DNA from: Tritrichomonas foetus | Taxonomy: Eukaryota > Parabasalia > Tritrichomonadida > Tritrichomonadidae | Direction of reading: 5' to 3' | Length of the DNA stretch: 64,000 nucleotides | Assembly: GCA_001839685.1 (NCBI GenBank) | Contig: MLAK01000661.1 | Span: 1-64,000, forward strand | Shown: positions 50,349-59,963 of the stretch, one piece after another | How positions within the stretch are numbered: the first letter of the stretch is position 1 | Layout of the letters: every line of letters begins with the position of its first letter | The notes under the pieces: generated by a model | Databases searched by the model: none | Seen by the model: only the letters and a program-made list of their open reading frames with translations | Told to the model about the DNA's origin: nothing | Position numbers and translations under genes: made by a program

Positions 50349-51326
50349 TCAGAAATTTAGCGCCTGATGGATATCCTTTTGCATCTTCTGTGCCATATTT
50401 GCGTCCATCACTTTCGTTTTATTAATCACCGATATCCAATGCTCGAGCGTGCTGTGCGACGCAACGTTTGTTGGATAGATTCTTTTGGCCAGATTGAGAA
50501 TATTGTATAAGTTTGATTGGATGGACATCTGATAAGTACTAAATGTTGATACATCTTTGGAAACGATAAATAATACGTTATTTAATTCAGTTCGAAGATT
50601 TCCTAACTGCATGGCATCTGCCGTGGACGTTGTTTGCTTGGTTTCTGTCTTGGCTTTCTCTGGAAAGATTGCGTTGCGTGCGAATGAAATGTCGAGGCCT
50701 GTTAAATCTGCAAATTCGTCGATTTGCGATTTGGTCATATCTTTCGAATTGTTTGATGCTTTCGAGGCAACTGTATATAGCGATAGTTGTTTTTTGAAGA
50801 GTTGTTCGCGTTCAGTAGAAGAGATAATACCTTCTACCATTAATTCATCAATAATATCGATTGAGGCCAAATAAGTATACAAATTTGACATTGGATTCAT
50901 TTTTTCTTTATCGATTACAATTGAATGGATATTTGGCGGGGGTGGAATATACTGCATTCTTGGGGGCTCCATCAATGGTGCTATAAAACGCGCAGGACTC
51001 TGTGGATGCATATTTGTTGGTGTCGGGACATACGGTGCTGTGCTTGTGTGGCGTGGGTTATTTGCATATGGAGATTGACCTGGAGTTGCAGAGTTTTGAG
51101 CTTGGTTGAATTGCACATTTGGAGCTGATACATTTTGCGAGGATCGGTAATTCATATTATACATTGTTTGTTGCTGTTGATAAGGATTTGGCATTCCATA
51201 TCCCATTTGTGGGTAAGCTGTTTGCTGTTGCATAGGATATGCTGGTTGTCCGTACATAGGCTGTCCATAGCCAGTATATCCCTGGGCTTGTGGATATCCA
51301 TATCCACTAGGATAAGGGTTTGCCAT
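50349..51326 (-). CDS. VPS28: ESCRT-I subunit Vps28 with Tyr/Pro/Gln-rich extension
   Basis: A 325-residue protein. Residues 1-140 are a low-complexity extension of GYGxPxxQ, YGQPxY and QQQ type that is absent from typical Vps28 (about 220 residues). From about 145, SNLYTYLASIDIIDELMVEGIISSTEREQLFKKQLSLY fits the Vps28 N-terminal helical domain (LxAxIxTLxALExAYIKDxIxxxEYxxxCxxLLxQY), followed by the EFADLTGLDISFARNAI helix and a four-helix C-terminal domain (about 240-325). ESCRT-I sorts ubiquitinated cargo into multivesicular bodies. The extension may bind Alix-, PTAP- or WW-type partners, by inference from its composition. Confidence 0.75.
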   Translation of the reverse strand: MANPYPSGYGYPQAQGYTGYGQPMYGQPAYPMQQQTAYPQMGYGMPNPYQQQQTMYNMNYRSSQNVSAPNVQFNQAQNSATPGQSPYANNPRHTSTAPYVPTPTNMHPQSPARFIAPLMEPPRMQYIPPPPNIHSIVIDKEKMNPMSNLYTYLASIDIIDELMVEGIISSTEREQLFKKQLSLYTVASKASNNSKDMTKSQIDEFADLTGLDISFARNAIFPEKAKTETKQTTSTADAMQLGNLRTELNNVLFIVSKDVSTFSTYQMSIQSNLYNILNLAKRIYPTNVASHSTLEHWISVINKTKVMDANMAQKMQKDIHQALNF

Positions 51327-51697
51327 TTTTATTGAGAATTATAAATTTCGTTTTTCAAGAGTTATGGTCAATTTTATGTCAATTTAACTGACTAAATTGT
51401 GATTCATTTCAATCATTTCTGATAATTATCGGTCGAATATCTTGATTATAAAAATATATTATGCAATTATTTTGATTGATATAATATAATATTTATATTT
51501 ATATAAATTTAATCCTAAAACACACATAATTTCATTTATTGCCACACATGATATTTGGTGAACAGTTTTTAGGCTTTAAAAGAATGTATATTCTTGTGGA
51601 TGATTCAGAAAGCTTTCGATTAAAAAGTAGGAAAAGTTGATCAATATGAAAATCTATATTATTTAAAAAAACATATAAAAAGGTTAAGCTTAAGTAA
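51327..51697. other. Intergenic, 0.37 kb
   Basis: AT-rich, between two minus-strand genes; nothing recognised. Confidence 0.5.
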
Positions 51698-52870
51698 TTA
51701 CTTCTGTCTTTCCCTTAGGCGGAATTCAAGTTCCTCCAATTCTTGAAGAAGTGATTTCTGGAGAGAAGCAAGTTCTTCATTTTCTTGACGAAGCTGCCTG
51801 ATTTCTTCAGGTTGGTGTGGACATTGCCTGATAAAGTCTCGAAGTTTTTTGTTTTCGTTTTCGAGGTCTTGAATTCTATTATAAGGACGAAGGTGATATT
51901 GTATTACATCTTTCGCTGGAATCTGTGCAATCTCTTCTTCAGTAGGGATGGAATGCTTACTTGGGCGACCTCTTCGTGGTGACCTTCCACTGCTTCTTTT
52001 AGGTATGACACTTTTTACTTCACTCATTTCGTTATCTATTTCACTTTGGATTTGACCACTTAATTCGCCATTAATTTCACCATTTGTTGTGCATGTCCAT
52101 GCTACAAGGGATGAAACATTATCAAGTTCGGTTATAGCTCTCTTCTGAAAAAGTTGTTGCTTTCTTGGTGATGAAGGAGGTAAAATCTGTAAACTTTGAA
52201 GTGACTTTTCTAGTTTTTCAAGATGACTTTTCAAGTTAGTAATGATGACACCTTGTGAAAGAGTTTTTTCTAAATTCATAGCATAACTTTTGGCCTGCTG
52301 CGACCAGCTTCCGTTATCTTTATGAATCTGAATAAAATCAGCGATAGACTTATTTAAGGTGTGAAAAGAGTCTAAACAATTAGTAAAATCTGTTTCAGTT
52401 GAAGTTTCCTTTAAACCTTCACAATTTCGGCGTAGTTTTCCATACTTTGATTTGATTGACTTAACGAAGGTCTTCGTTTTCTGTTGAGATGCGTCATTAA
52501 GGAAATAATCTATTCCATTTCCCATTCGATCGACATAGAGATGAATATTCTGGATTTTTACATCGATTTGAAATGAAAATAGGAATTGATTTATTAACTG
52601 CTTGAAAGGAACACCATTTTCGTCGCATGTTTGACCGCTCTGTAGTGATGATACCATTTTAATGAGTGTTTGAAGTATCAAATTCGGACGGACACCTCTA
52701 CAATATTGTCGAATTGCACGAAATGATTCTCTGTCGGAAATTTTATTATATATAATATTAATTTGACCTACTATTGAATCGACGGATTCTCCTGTTTCAA
52801 CTGAAGATTCTAAAGAGGGATTTTCACCCATTTCATTCAAAAATATGTGATTGACACTTCCTTTTCGCAT
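51698..52870 (-). CDS. Coiled-coil protein with AT-hook-like basic motif
   Basis: A 390-residue protein from the ATG at 52870. Residues 30-230 are alpha-helical (FRAIRQYCRGVRPNLILQTLIKM, TKTFVKSIKSKYGKLRRN). A basic stretch RSSGRSPRRGRPSKHS near residue 297 contains RGRP, the core of an AT-hook. The last 60 residues (IQDLENENKKLRDF...LRQENEELASLQKSLLQELEELE) form a clear leucine-rich coiled coil. It may bind DNA or act as a cytoskeletal scaffold; one AT-hook-like motif is weak evidence. No family recognised. Confidence 0.6.
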   Translation of the reverse strand: MRKGSVNHIFLNEMGENPSLESSVETGESVDSIVGQINIIYNKISDRESFRAIRQYCRGVRPNLILQTLIKMVSSLQSGQTCDENGVPFKQLINQFLFSFQIDVKIQNIHLYVDRMGNGIDYFLNDASQQKTKTFVKSIKSKYGKLRRNCEGLKETSTETDFTNCLDSFHTLNKSIADFIQIHKDNGSWSQQAKSYAMNLEKTLSQGVIITNLKSHLEKLEKSLQSLQILPPSSPRKQQLFQKRAITELDNVSSLVAWTCTTNGEINGELSGQIQSEIDNEMSEVKSVIPKRSSGRSPRRGRPSKHSIPTEEEIAQIPAKDVIQYHLRPYNRIQDLENENKKLRDFIRQCPHQPEEIRQLRQENEELASLQKSLLQELEELEFRLRERQK

Positions 52871-53075
52871 CACTTTTTAAATTAATATTTAGCCAATATT
52901 TGAATTATTATTTGTTCAATGAGAAAAAGCCACTTTTCTTAAATATAAGAGCACTTCCTCCAAAAATCGAGAAATTCAATATATAGTTGGTCAGATATTC
53001 ATTACCTATTCGGCCGTTCATTTTTTCAATTTGAGCCTTTCAAGCACGTACGTTTGAATTACATGTAAAATGTAA

Positions 53076-53085
53076 CCGTTTAAAA
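53076..53085 (+). promoter_or_regulatory. CCGTTTAAAA element directly before the TPR gene
   Basis: CCGTTTAAAA ends 7 nt before the ATG at 53093; it is the reverse complement of the AAACGG element found near several other starts. Confidence 0.4.
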
Positions 53086-53092
53086 ACAAAAA

Positions 53093-54586
53093 ATGTCTCG
53101 CCGCGTGAGGAGGCTTATTGATGTATCCAAAAAGAAGACGGGATACGTTTCACAACGCGATATGGATGGATCTGCCCACCGATTATCAAAGCCTGCTGAT
53201 AAATTCAGTGCAAACCGAGCTGTCCCTGCCGAAAAACCAGAGCCATACTGCATCGTTTACTTCAGGAATAATCCAGGCGCCGTAGATGTTCGACCGCCAT
53301 CAGATAAACTTCAAGATTTGTTTGATAAATTAGACGAAGATCTTGAACCGTCTGTAAAATTCACCACTCTTATTCAAATTAAATCTGCTCAGTACATGTT
53401 ACATGGTGAGAATTCGGTTGAAGCCCTTCGCGCTCACGCACAGCTTGGATTTTTCTATAATGAAAATCTGAGGCCGCAATCTGCCCTTCGCCACTTAGAA
53501 AAAGCTCACATGCTCGAACGAACAAACACAATCGAACCGGAAGAAACTATCGAAATTGCCGTCGAAACCGCACAAGCACATATTTCTCTCAGAAACGATA
53601 AAAAGAACAATACAACACGGCACGTAGCCCAGGCTGAAGATATACTCAGGCCATATTACGATACTGAAATTGAAACGCTACACCTGAAATATAAGCGCGA
53701 CGTCGTGAAAGCCAGGATCTTCTCAGCCAAAAAGAAATATGACGAAGCTCTTGAATTATATGAAACGGCTTTAGGAACACTCCAAGAAGAGTATGAGGGT
53801 GATGAAACACCAGAAGAAGCGAAGCTGTTTGTTGAAATGGCAGAAACAGCAGCCCTCCAAAATTACCGAAAGAGATCTGGAAACTACTACAGAAAAGCGT
53901 ACGACATCTTCCAGAGCCTTGGAATGGAAGAATCAGCCAAAAACATCGAAGATAAATTACCAGCCGATGATGAATTTGACGACGATGAAGAAGAAGATAA
54001 TAAATATGATAATGATGATGGAGAAAACGAAGGTGAATATGCACCACACCCGCCAGATGATGACTACTCTAATCGCTACCAAAGAAACGAATATAACGAT
54101 GATACCAACAATGACGATGGTGAATACGCTGTTGCTGAACCACCTCCAAGATATGGAGATGACAATTACGAGGAAGAAGAAGAGCGTACTTTCAAGGTTG
54201 TTGAACCACCACCACGTGATCTTGAAGAACAGCAAAACAATATTGCTGTTGGACTTCTTGGTGATTCAGGAGCACCAGCTGAAGAAGATCAACCAGAAAC
54301 TCTTCACTTTGATATGAAAGATAAATTAAATAACCAGGGAGAAGAAGAAGATGCTGGCGAGGCTCGAGAAAGAGCTTTAACAAGTGATCAACCTGCAGCA
54401 GAAAGTGATCAACCTGCAGCAGAAAGTGATCAACCTGCAGCAGAAAGTGATCAAATAGCCCCAGAAAATCCAGAAAGTGAACATCCAGACAGTGAACACC
54501 CAGAAAGTGAGCAACCTGTGGCTGCCGAAAGTGACCATCCTCCAGAAGACAATGTGGAGAGTGACAAGCCAGCCGAAGCGGATTAA
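53093..54586 (+). CDS. TPR protein with acidic, repeat-bearing tail
   Basis: A 497-residue protein. Residues 1-60 are basic. Residues 70-290 carry TPR-like helices (EALRAHAQLGFFYNENLRPQSALRHLEKAHML, KYDEALELYETALGTL, YYRKAYDIFQSLGMEESA). From 295 on it is highly acidic (DDEFDDDEEEDN), with PPPRYGDDNYEEEEE and VVEPPPRDLEE repeats, then three exact SDQPAAE repeats and looser ESEHPD/ESEQP repeats. The TPR part vaguely resembles TTC23-type ciliary proteins, but this is uncertain. Confidence 0.6.
   Translation: MSRRVRRLIDVSKKKTGYVSQRDMDGSAHRLSKPADKFSANRAVPAEKPEPYCIVYFRNNPGAVDVRPPSDKLQDLFDKLDEDLEPSVKFTTLIQIKSAQYMLHGENSVEALRAHAQLGFFYNENLRPQSALRHLEKAHMLERTNTIEPEETIEIAVETAQAHISLRNDKKNNTTRHVAQAEDILRPYYDTEIETLHLKYKRDVVKARIFSAKKKYDEALELYETALGTLQEEYEGDETPEEAKLFVEMAETAALQNYRKRSGNYYRKAYDIFQSLGMEESAKNIEDKLPADDEFDDDEEEDNKYDNDDGENEGEYAPHPPDDDYSNRYQRNEYNDDTNNDDGEYAVAEPPPRYGDDNYEEEEERTFKVVEPPPRDLEEQQNNIAVGLLGDSGAPAEEDQPETLHFDMKDKLNNQGEEEDAGEARERALTSDQPAAESDQPAAESDQPAAESDQIAPENPESEHPDSEHPESEQPVAAESDHPPEDNVESDKPAEAD
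54383..54445. repeat. In-frame 21-bp tandem repeat, three copies
   Basis: AGTGATCAACCTGCAGCAGA(A), three identical copies encoding SDQPAAE, followed by a partial fourth (AGTGATCAA). Exact DNA identity indicates recent expansion. Confidence 0.95.
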
Positions 54587-54898
54587 GAAATGAGAAATGA
54601 GATATTTTCTAGTTTTTTCACCCGCTTCATTTTTATTTATGATCTAATTTTTAAAAAATATCGATATTAATTATTGTGAATCTGTTTTTGATATAGCTTT
54701 TTCCAATATCATTAATTGATCTTTTCTTTTTTAGGTATAATTCTTGTCAATTATTTGTTCCTAAAAAAAAAATATCAATTATAAAAATCAGTAAACATTA
54801 CATCGAAACTGAGCGATACTAAAACTAATGAAATGAAACTAAAACTATAAGCAAGAGGGAATTAAAAATATGAAAATAATTCTGTTTATTAAAAAGGA
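54587..54898. other. Intergenic between convergent genes
   Basis: 312-bp AT-rich spacer; nothing recognised. Confidence 0.5.
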
Positions 54899-56044
54899 TT
54901 AGGCAGGGAGCATTGTCGTAAAGTGCTGCAATTCTTTACAGAATGCAAGAATGGAATCATCCTTTCGCATCTGCTCAGTTTGAGTTGGTTTGTATATGAT
55001 CATTTTATTTGGTTGGTCAATGAGAGCGCTCACGCTGTTTCTAGCAATTAAGTCTCTCATAATTTCTACAGCTTCTTCAGGATCCTTGATGCCAATAATT
55101 TGTGCCAAGCGGGAGAAACTAATTGTGCTGAAGAGTCCCGAAATGCAAAACATGTTGTGTTGTTGTACAGATTTGTTTAGTAAATCTTCAGAGAAACCGG
55201 GATCTTTATTCATCAAGTCTATAAATTTAGATAATTCACTTAACTTCACAAGACTCTTCTTACTGAGACGATCAAGAAGGCCAAATATTGGTAATGACTG
55301 TAGACGATCATCATTCATCAATGTAGAAATTTGGCGCTTTTGTTTGGGTCCAGTTTCTGATAGAATTGTATATGTTGTTGCTAAACGAAGATACTCAATC
55401 CTGTCTTTATCTGCAACATAAGTTGATAATAAATAGTAAGTATCTGCTGTAGTTCCCAGATCTTTTCTAGCAAGTGAATGGTGTGCCCTAAAGTTATCAA
55501 AACGCTCGAGAATGTCTTTTGGTGTAGATTTTCTGAAAACGTGAGATGATGCCTCTGTCAATTTAGATTGGGAGTTTCTCATGTCGCTGGCTTTAAGAAA
55601 TGCTTCGCCTAAAAATATTGTTCGATTGAGTTGCTTCCATTCTGCTTGATCGTCGTTTGGATCGATCACAAATGGCTCTTTTACGTAATAATTCGCTAGT
55701 TCGAAATAATGCTCTGTTTCTTCGGCTAGTTTGATAAAATCGTTTCGCAAATCTTGATGTTTCTGATAAAGCGCGTCGATTTGATTGATGTAACAAAGTA
55801 ATGGATAATAAAACTTAACTTTTTCGTCTTTTGAAGAAAGGCCTTTGATAAACGAAATTGATGCTTCTAACATTGGCGAAGTAATGACTGGGGCTGCCCG
55901 GCGATCTGAAATATAATCGAATACTTGGCGGTAGGAATCAAAGTTTTTCGCTTGAAGAATTGGATCAATAACAGATTTTAGCTTGTTTCCACCGTCTTGG
56001 AAGTCTTGGACGATGTTAACAAGCTGTTCGGCGTAATTTGTCAT
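54899..56044 (-). CDS. CSN4: COP9 signalosome subunit 4 (CSN4), PCI protein
   Basis: A 381-residue helical protein with a C-terminal PCI domain. ATTYTILSETGPKQKRQISTLMNDDRLQSLPIFGLLDRL corresponds to the CSN4 block AAxCTVLAxAGxQRSRxLATLFKDERCQxLxxYGILEKM. The winged-helix part shows LNKSVQQHNM, LFSTISFSRLAQIIGI and NSVSALIDQPNKMIIY (CSN4: AVIEHNL...YxNITFEELGxLL...GFIDQIDGIVHF). The CSN removes Nedd8 from cullins. The Rpn5 alternative is less likely because of the spacing and the IDQ-x-I motif. Length is close to the usual 400. Confidence 0.8.
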   Translation of the reverse strand: MTNYAEQLVNIVQDFQDGGNKLKSVIDPILQAKNFDSYRQVFDYISDRRAAPVITSPMLEASISFIKGLSSKDEKVKFYYPLLCYINQIDALYQKHQDLRNDFIKLAEETEHYFELANYYVKEPFVIDPNDDQAEWKQLNRTIFLGEAFLKASDMRNSQSKLTEASSHVFRKSTPKDILERFDNFRAHHSLARKDLGTTADTYYLLSTYVADKDRIEYLRLATTYTILSETGPKQKRQISTLMNDDRLQSLPIFGLLDRLSKKSLVKLSELSKFIDLMNKDPGFSEDLLNKSVQQHNMFCISGLFSTISFSRLAQIIGIKDPEEAVEIMRDLIARNSVSALIDQPNKMIIYKPTQTEQMRKDDSILAFCKELQHFTTMLPA

Positions 56045-56383
56045 ATTTAATAATGTCAGAATTTATAATGATGTTGGTAAAATAATTGACCTTAACAACC
56101 GCTGAGAATCTCTCCTACCCAAAACCTGTTTTGATATCTGTTTGTCTTACAACAATAATAATCATTATAATCTAGGTGAAATATCAATCATAAATTTTTA
56201 AAACATTTAACTGTTAGATTTATTTATTCCATTTCCATCAAATTGAAGATATCTTCAATAAATGAAATGAATATATTCATATAGCTATAATGATAAAATT
56301 TGTTTTCAATAAAATTTATTGTATAAAATGTAGGAGATTTTGTATTAATTTATGTTTAATCCGAATATTTATAAATCGCTTTA
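56045..56383. other. Intergenic, 0.34 kb
   Basis: AT-rich spacer between two minus-strand genes; nothing recognised. Confidence 0.5.
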
Positions 56384-58057
56384 TTATAATACATTATCGA
56401 AAAAATCTTTGGGGGTATATTCATTGATATCATTTGATCCTTGTGAATCAGTTAGCTCAGTAGCATATAATGGACTTAATAAATCTTCATTTGGTATAAC
56501 TTTAGAATGTGATTGAGATGAGAAAAATTCGTTATTTGAAAAATCTAATAATTGAACATGTGGATTTTGTTCTCCTTGTGCATCAAAACTTCTCATTGAT
56601 CTAACAACTTTCTCTTTTTGATCAGCTGTTCCACAAAAGCCTCGATCACTGAGATCAAATGTGGAAAAGGCACAAATCCATCCTGATTCTGGATCTTGAA
56701 TAGAATTTTTACGAATAAATTCAACAATTGATTCCGCTTTATATGGAAGAACAAGCAAAAACAATAATGGATTCAAGATAACTCCAAACAATTCTCGTAA
56801 GAAATTTGCCCATAAAGGCTGATATAATTTTGAAATCTTATCCATTGTTGCCCATGAGTGTGCGCTATTTGAATCATCACGAAAATCATGATGAATCCAT
56901 TTTTCAACTTCAATGAGCGCTTCTTCAGCAGACATAAAAGTTGGGTCCCTCCTTAGCATTGATGATGTTGCAGCATAGACAGTTGCAAGTAAAGCAACAA
57001 GCCAAGCAATTGTTTTCCCACCAAGTATCGGAAATGTCATAATTGTATTTATATCACTAAATAATCCAAATATTAGGAGAAGGGAAAGAAACGCTCCACT
57101 AATAAATGAAGCCATTTTTGCTAATGGTAAAATAAATTCCGAAGGAAACTGATCCAAATAAAGATTAGCAAAGAAATAACTTCTCTCTAATCTCTCATTC
57201 AATAAATGAGGTAATTCATTGAACTCTCGAATGATCCATTTCGCTTCAGTTGTCCATTCTTTGTACATAAGTGTGCCAGTTGAACTATGAAGTGATTGTG
57301 CGAATTCTAAGAACAAGTAAAAAACTTGAAAACATAATAAAAATGGTGAAAACAAAGTGAGAAATATTCCAAGGAAAATGAATCTTCGCCTTAAATGACT
57401 TGCTACAAAAGGTGCACGCATGGATTGAGTACCATTTACTAGTGACTCACCATTTGAACTAAGGACAATGCCTGTCATGGCAAGTTTAAAAATGTAAATA
57501 AAAGCTTCTGTTATTGGAAAATGTTGTGCTTGTTTTTTCGGAGGGATTCTCCATGTGAACAATGATGAATCTGATACAATTGCACAGATATAGTTATCTT
57601 CTCGCAGTATTTCTTGTGCTATTGTTAATAATGATGTTTTGTGTGAAGTGTCAGAGATTAAAATATGATCAACAACTTCATTCCATTGTGTTGTTGGCAA
57701 ATCTCGATTAGAAATACCAAGTGTATTAGTGTAATAATGATACAAACGAATAAATCGTGGAAGGGAATATAAAAACTGAATCAACTGAATAATATTAAAT
57801 GTCATAAATATGAATACACATATTTTCCAAAATATATTGAGGTTCTTCCATCCATCAGTAAACGAAGAAAATAGCTTGTGTATTGGTACACCTTCCGATA
57901 TCTTGGAAACATTAAAGCATCCAAATAATAATATCGGAATTATTGATATAACAGCGCCAATTATGATTGAAGTGAGGCGATCCATTATAAATATCCAGAG
58001 TCCCTTGCTGCTATAGTATTCGTAGACGTAGGTCCATTTCTTCTCCCTATGATGCAT
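56384..58057 (-). CDS. ATG9: Autophagy lipid scramblase Atg9
   Basis: A 557-residue multi-pass membrane protein. The Atg9 core is clear: transmembrane helices at about 25-50 and 75-100; a domain with NEVVDHILI and RREDNY-like REDNYICAI; a helix pair (FLGIFLTLFSPFLLCFQVFYLFLEF); WIIREFNELPHLLNERLERS, matching FNELPHLFxxRLxxxY of Atg9; LAKMASFISGAFLSLLLIF; and a C-terminal part with RELFGVILNPLLFLLVLPYKAESIVEFIR, matching ELLSPxxTPxxLxxxLxxxAxxIxDFFR. Atg9 vesicles seed autophagosomes. It is shorter than yeast Atg9 (997) or human ATG9A (839), mainly by reduced cytosolic tails. AAACGGCTAAAT is about 20 nt upstream. Confidence 0.9.
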   Translation of the reverse strand: MHHREKKWTYVYEYYSSKGLWIFIMDRLTSIIIGAVISIIPILLFGCFNVSKISEGVPIHKLFSSFTDGWKNLNIFWKICVFIFMTFNIIQLIQFLYSLPRFIRLYHYYTNTLGISNRDLPTTQWNEVVDHILISDTSHKTSLLTIAQEILREDNYICAIVSDSSLFTWRIPPKKQAQHFPITEAFIYIFKLAMTGIVLSSNGESLVNGTQSMRAPFVASHLRRRFIFLGIFLTLFSPFLLCFQVFYLFLEFAQSLHSSTGTLMYKEWTTEAKWIIREFNELPHLLNERLERSYFFANLYLDQFPSEFILPLAKMASFISGAFLSLLLIFGLFSDINTIMTFPILGGKTIAWLVALLATVYAATSSMLRRDPTFMSAEEALIEVEKWIHHDFRDDSNSAHSWATMDKISKLYQPLWANFLRELFGVILNPLLFLLVLPYKAESIVEFIRKNSIQDPESGWICAFSTFDLSDRGFCGTADQKEKVVRSMRSFDAQGEQNPHVQLLDFSNNEFFSSQSHSKVIPNEDLLSPLYATELTDSQGSNDINEYTPKDFFDNVL

Positions 58058-58076
58058 CTAAAATCTTTGGGTTTTG

Positions 58077-58089
58077 AAAACGGCTAAAT
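58077..58089. promoter_or_regulatory. AAACGG element before Atg9
   Basis: AAAACGGCTAAAT lies 20-32 nt before the minus-strand ATG at 58057; it shares a 12-mer with the element before the TMEM107-like gene. Confidence 0.4.
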
Positions 58090-58345
58090 TTAAGTTTACG
58101 ATTAAAATGAATTGAAATTTTTCGTTTTGTGAGCATATCGTTTAACGTTATGCTCATTTTCAATGATTATTTTATGGATTAGATTGTGCATGTATATCTT
58201 GAAATAAAAGTCTATTCATTTCAAATTAATTTGTGAAATATAATTACATGCATTTATAATAAAAAGATAAATTTATATACTTCTTTAACTCGTTTTATCC
58301 ATCTCAAAAACCGCGAATATTGTATTTTTATATAAAATATAAAAT

Positions 58346-58426
58346 GCGACCGGTTTTAGCGTGAACATCTAAGGTCAAATGAAAGTCAAATTAACGAAAA
58401 AGTGTTCACGGTAACACCGGTCACGC
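58346..58426. repeat. Imperfect inverted repeat (hairpin), about 81 bp
   Basis: The left arm GCGACCGGTTTTAGCGTGAA(CA) at 58346-58367 pairs with the complement of 58403-58426 (TGTTCACGGTAACACCGGTC...), with two mismatches and one small bulge, around a 35-nt loop. It is GC-rich in an otherwise AT-rich spacer. Confidence 0.6.
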
Positions 58427-59270
58427 TATAATTTGATTTAGGAAATTCATGATGATTCGAAAGATTTTCAAATCAGGAAATGCTTATCAAGTCAAGAAAT
58501 GATAGTTTTTCTGGTATTCATAACTGGAAAAAAGATTTAAATATTACAAATATTTTCAAATAATTCCCAACATTTCCACATGATATTATTTTGATGAAGC
58601 AGTGTAAAAGGAAAAACAACTTAGTTTCTTTCAATTACATATGCTGTCGATCAATGATATAGAATAGATCAAAAATAAAAAATAATGAAATGATGGGTTC
58701 AGGTAATAGAAAAAATGGAACCAAAAAAATAAAAATAAAAAAATTGTGTGGCAGCATTTTTATCGTCTTTTAAAGATATGCTCGAACATTGTTGTGAGTA
58801 GATAGAGATTTTGTTATTCTTAATAATAAGTTGGTGCTTTTCTTTAATGGAGAAAACTTTAACCAATTATTCAGCAAATGTTCTTTGCTGTCCTGACAGA
58901 GGTTAAAAAAGATCATAAAAAAATGTCCTTTATAATGAATAATATGCTTTTTGAAGAATCTCAAAAATTCTCTATTACAAACAAAATCGAAACATAACGT
59001 ATGATTCAATGAAATAAAAACATTGAATATTTTAGGCGAAAAGCTTCACATTGTCATCCAAGAGAATCTCTCCAAGAGCCAAGGAAATAAAAATCAAAAC
59101 ATAAAAATGCCATTTCAATCACAGTCAATATTCAATGCGAACTATATCACAAAAGTTGTTCTTCAATCCGCCATTTTTGATCATTGTGACTCTCCATTCT
59201 TTCTTCTGAATTTTAACGGAGAGTGGCAAATTTTGATAAATCTCTCACAATTAAAAGAATATTTTACAAG

Positions 59271-59699
59271 TTATGAAATTGTATTAAACGTTTGGTTTCG
59301 GTTGCCATCACTGTCACTGCTATCGAAATTATCAAAATCAATAAATTCGTCAGCAGGCTGATCCAACAGTGGCTCCATTTTGTTTAAATTAGTGAGGCTT
59401 CTCGACTTTTTAATAATTAAGTTTTCTTGTGCTGTTTCTTGATTAGTTTTGATAAAGGAATGAAAAATGGCGCCATTGTAAATGACTTTCATGATATTTT
59501 GAATTACGTCGAATGAAAGCTGCTTGGAAATGGAATCTATCATGGAATTGAAGTCAAATTCATCAAATTGGTTGGAAGGGTTGGATGAAAAGTTTGAAAA
59601 GAACTCGGATTCGGTATTAGAATAAATTGCTGTTGGAGCATATAATGACTTCCATTTCTGAAATTCTTGCCAAATTAAAGAATCGTCCGAGAAAGTCAT
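59271..59699 (-). CDS. Small acidic hypothetical protein
   Basis: A 142-residue protein from the ATG at 59699 (the upstream frame opens only from TTG). It is Asn/Asp/Ser/Phe-rich, with a helical middle (NSMIDSISKQLSFDVIQNIMKVIYNG) and an acidic C-terminus (EFIDFDNFDSSDSDGN). No family recognised. TTTAAACGG at 59718-59726 lies 19-27 nt upstream. Confidence 0.5.
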   Translation of the reverse strand: MTFSDDSLIWQEFQKWKSLYAPTAIYSNTESEFFSNFSSNPSNQFDEFDFNSMIDSISKQLSFDVIQNIMKVIYNGAIFHSFIKTNQETAQENLIIKKSRSLTNLNKMEPLLDQPADEFIDFDNFDSSDSDGNRNQTFNTIS

Positions 59700-59717
59700 G
59701 AAAATATATTGGAAAGA

Positions 59718-59726
59718 TTTAAACGG
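59718..59726. promoter_or_regulatory. AAACGG element before the small acidic gene
   Basis: TTTAAACGG on the plus strand, 19-27 nt from the minus-strand ATG at 59699. Confidence 0.35.
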
Positions 59727-59963
59727 TCGATTGAAACGCAATTTTGATCTAATTGATAGAATTTCTTTTTTATCTGGTTTTATATATTCACCATCTTTCC
59801 AGGTGATGTAGACACTTGCACATATGCCTCTTCATTACTATAAAACGTGAAATCGATTTTCAGATTATTGATGTTTATTCTAACCATTTAATAACAGAAA
59901 AACTCAAACGAAAACCAATTTTTTTCCCAAAATTACCTTTCGATTCAAAAAACACGTGTCGAG

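Larger units (their letters stand above)
58058..59270. other. Intergenic, 1.2 kb
   Basis: AT-rich. It contains the AAAACGGCTAAAT element (58077-58089) and a hairpin (58346-58426). A 79-codon minus-strand frame at 58770-59009 is not convincing as a gene. Confidence 0.5.

Noticed and set aside
58770..59009. 79-codon minus-strand frame
   Set aside because: No similarity or promoter support; composition expected from AT-rich DNA.
59023..59361. 112-codon plus-strand frame overlapping the acidic gene
   Set aside because: TTG start and overlap with a better-supported antisense gene; a shorter ATG version from 59107 is also unconvincing.
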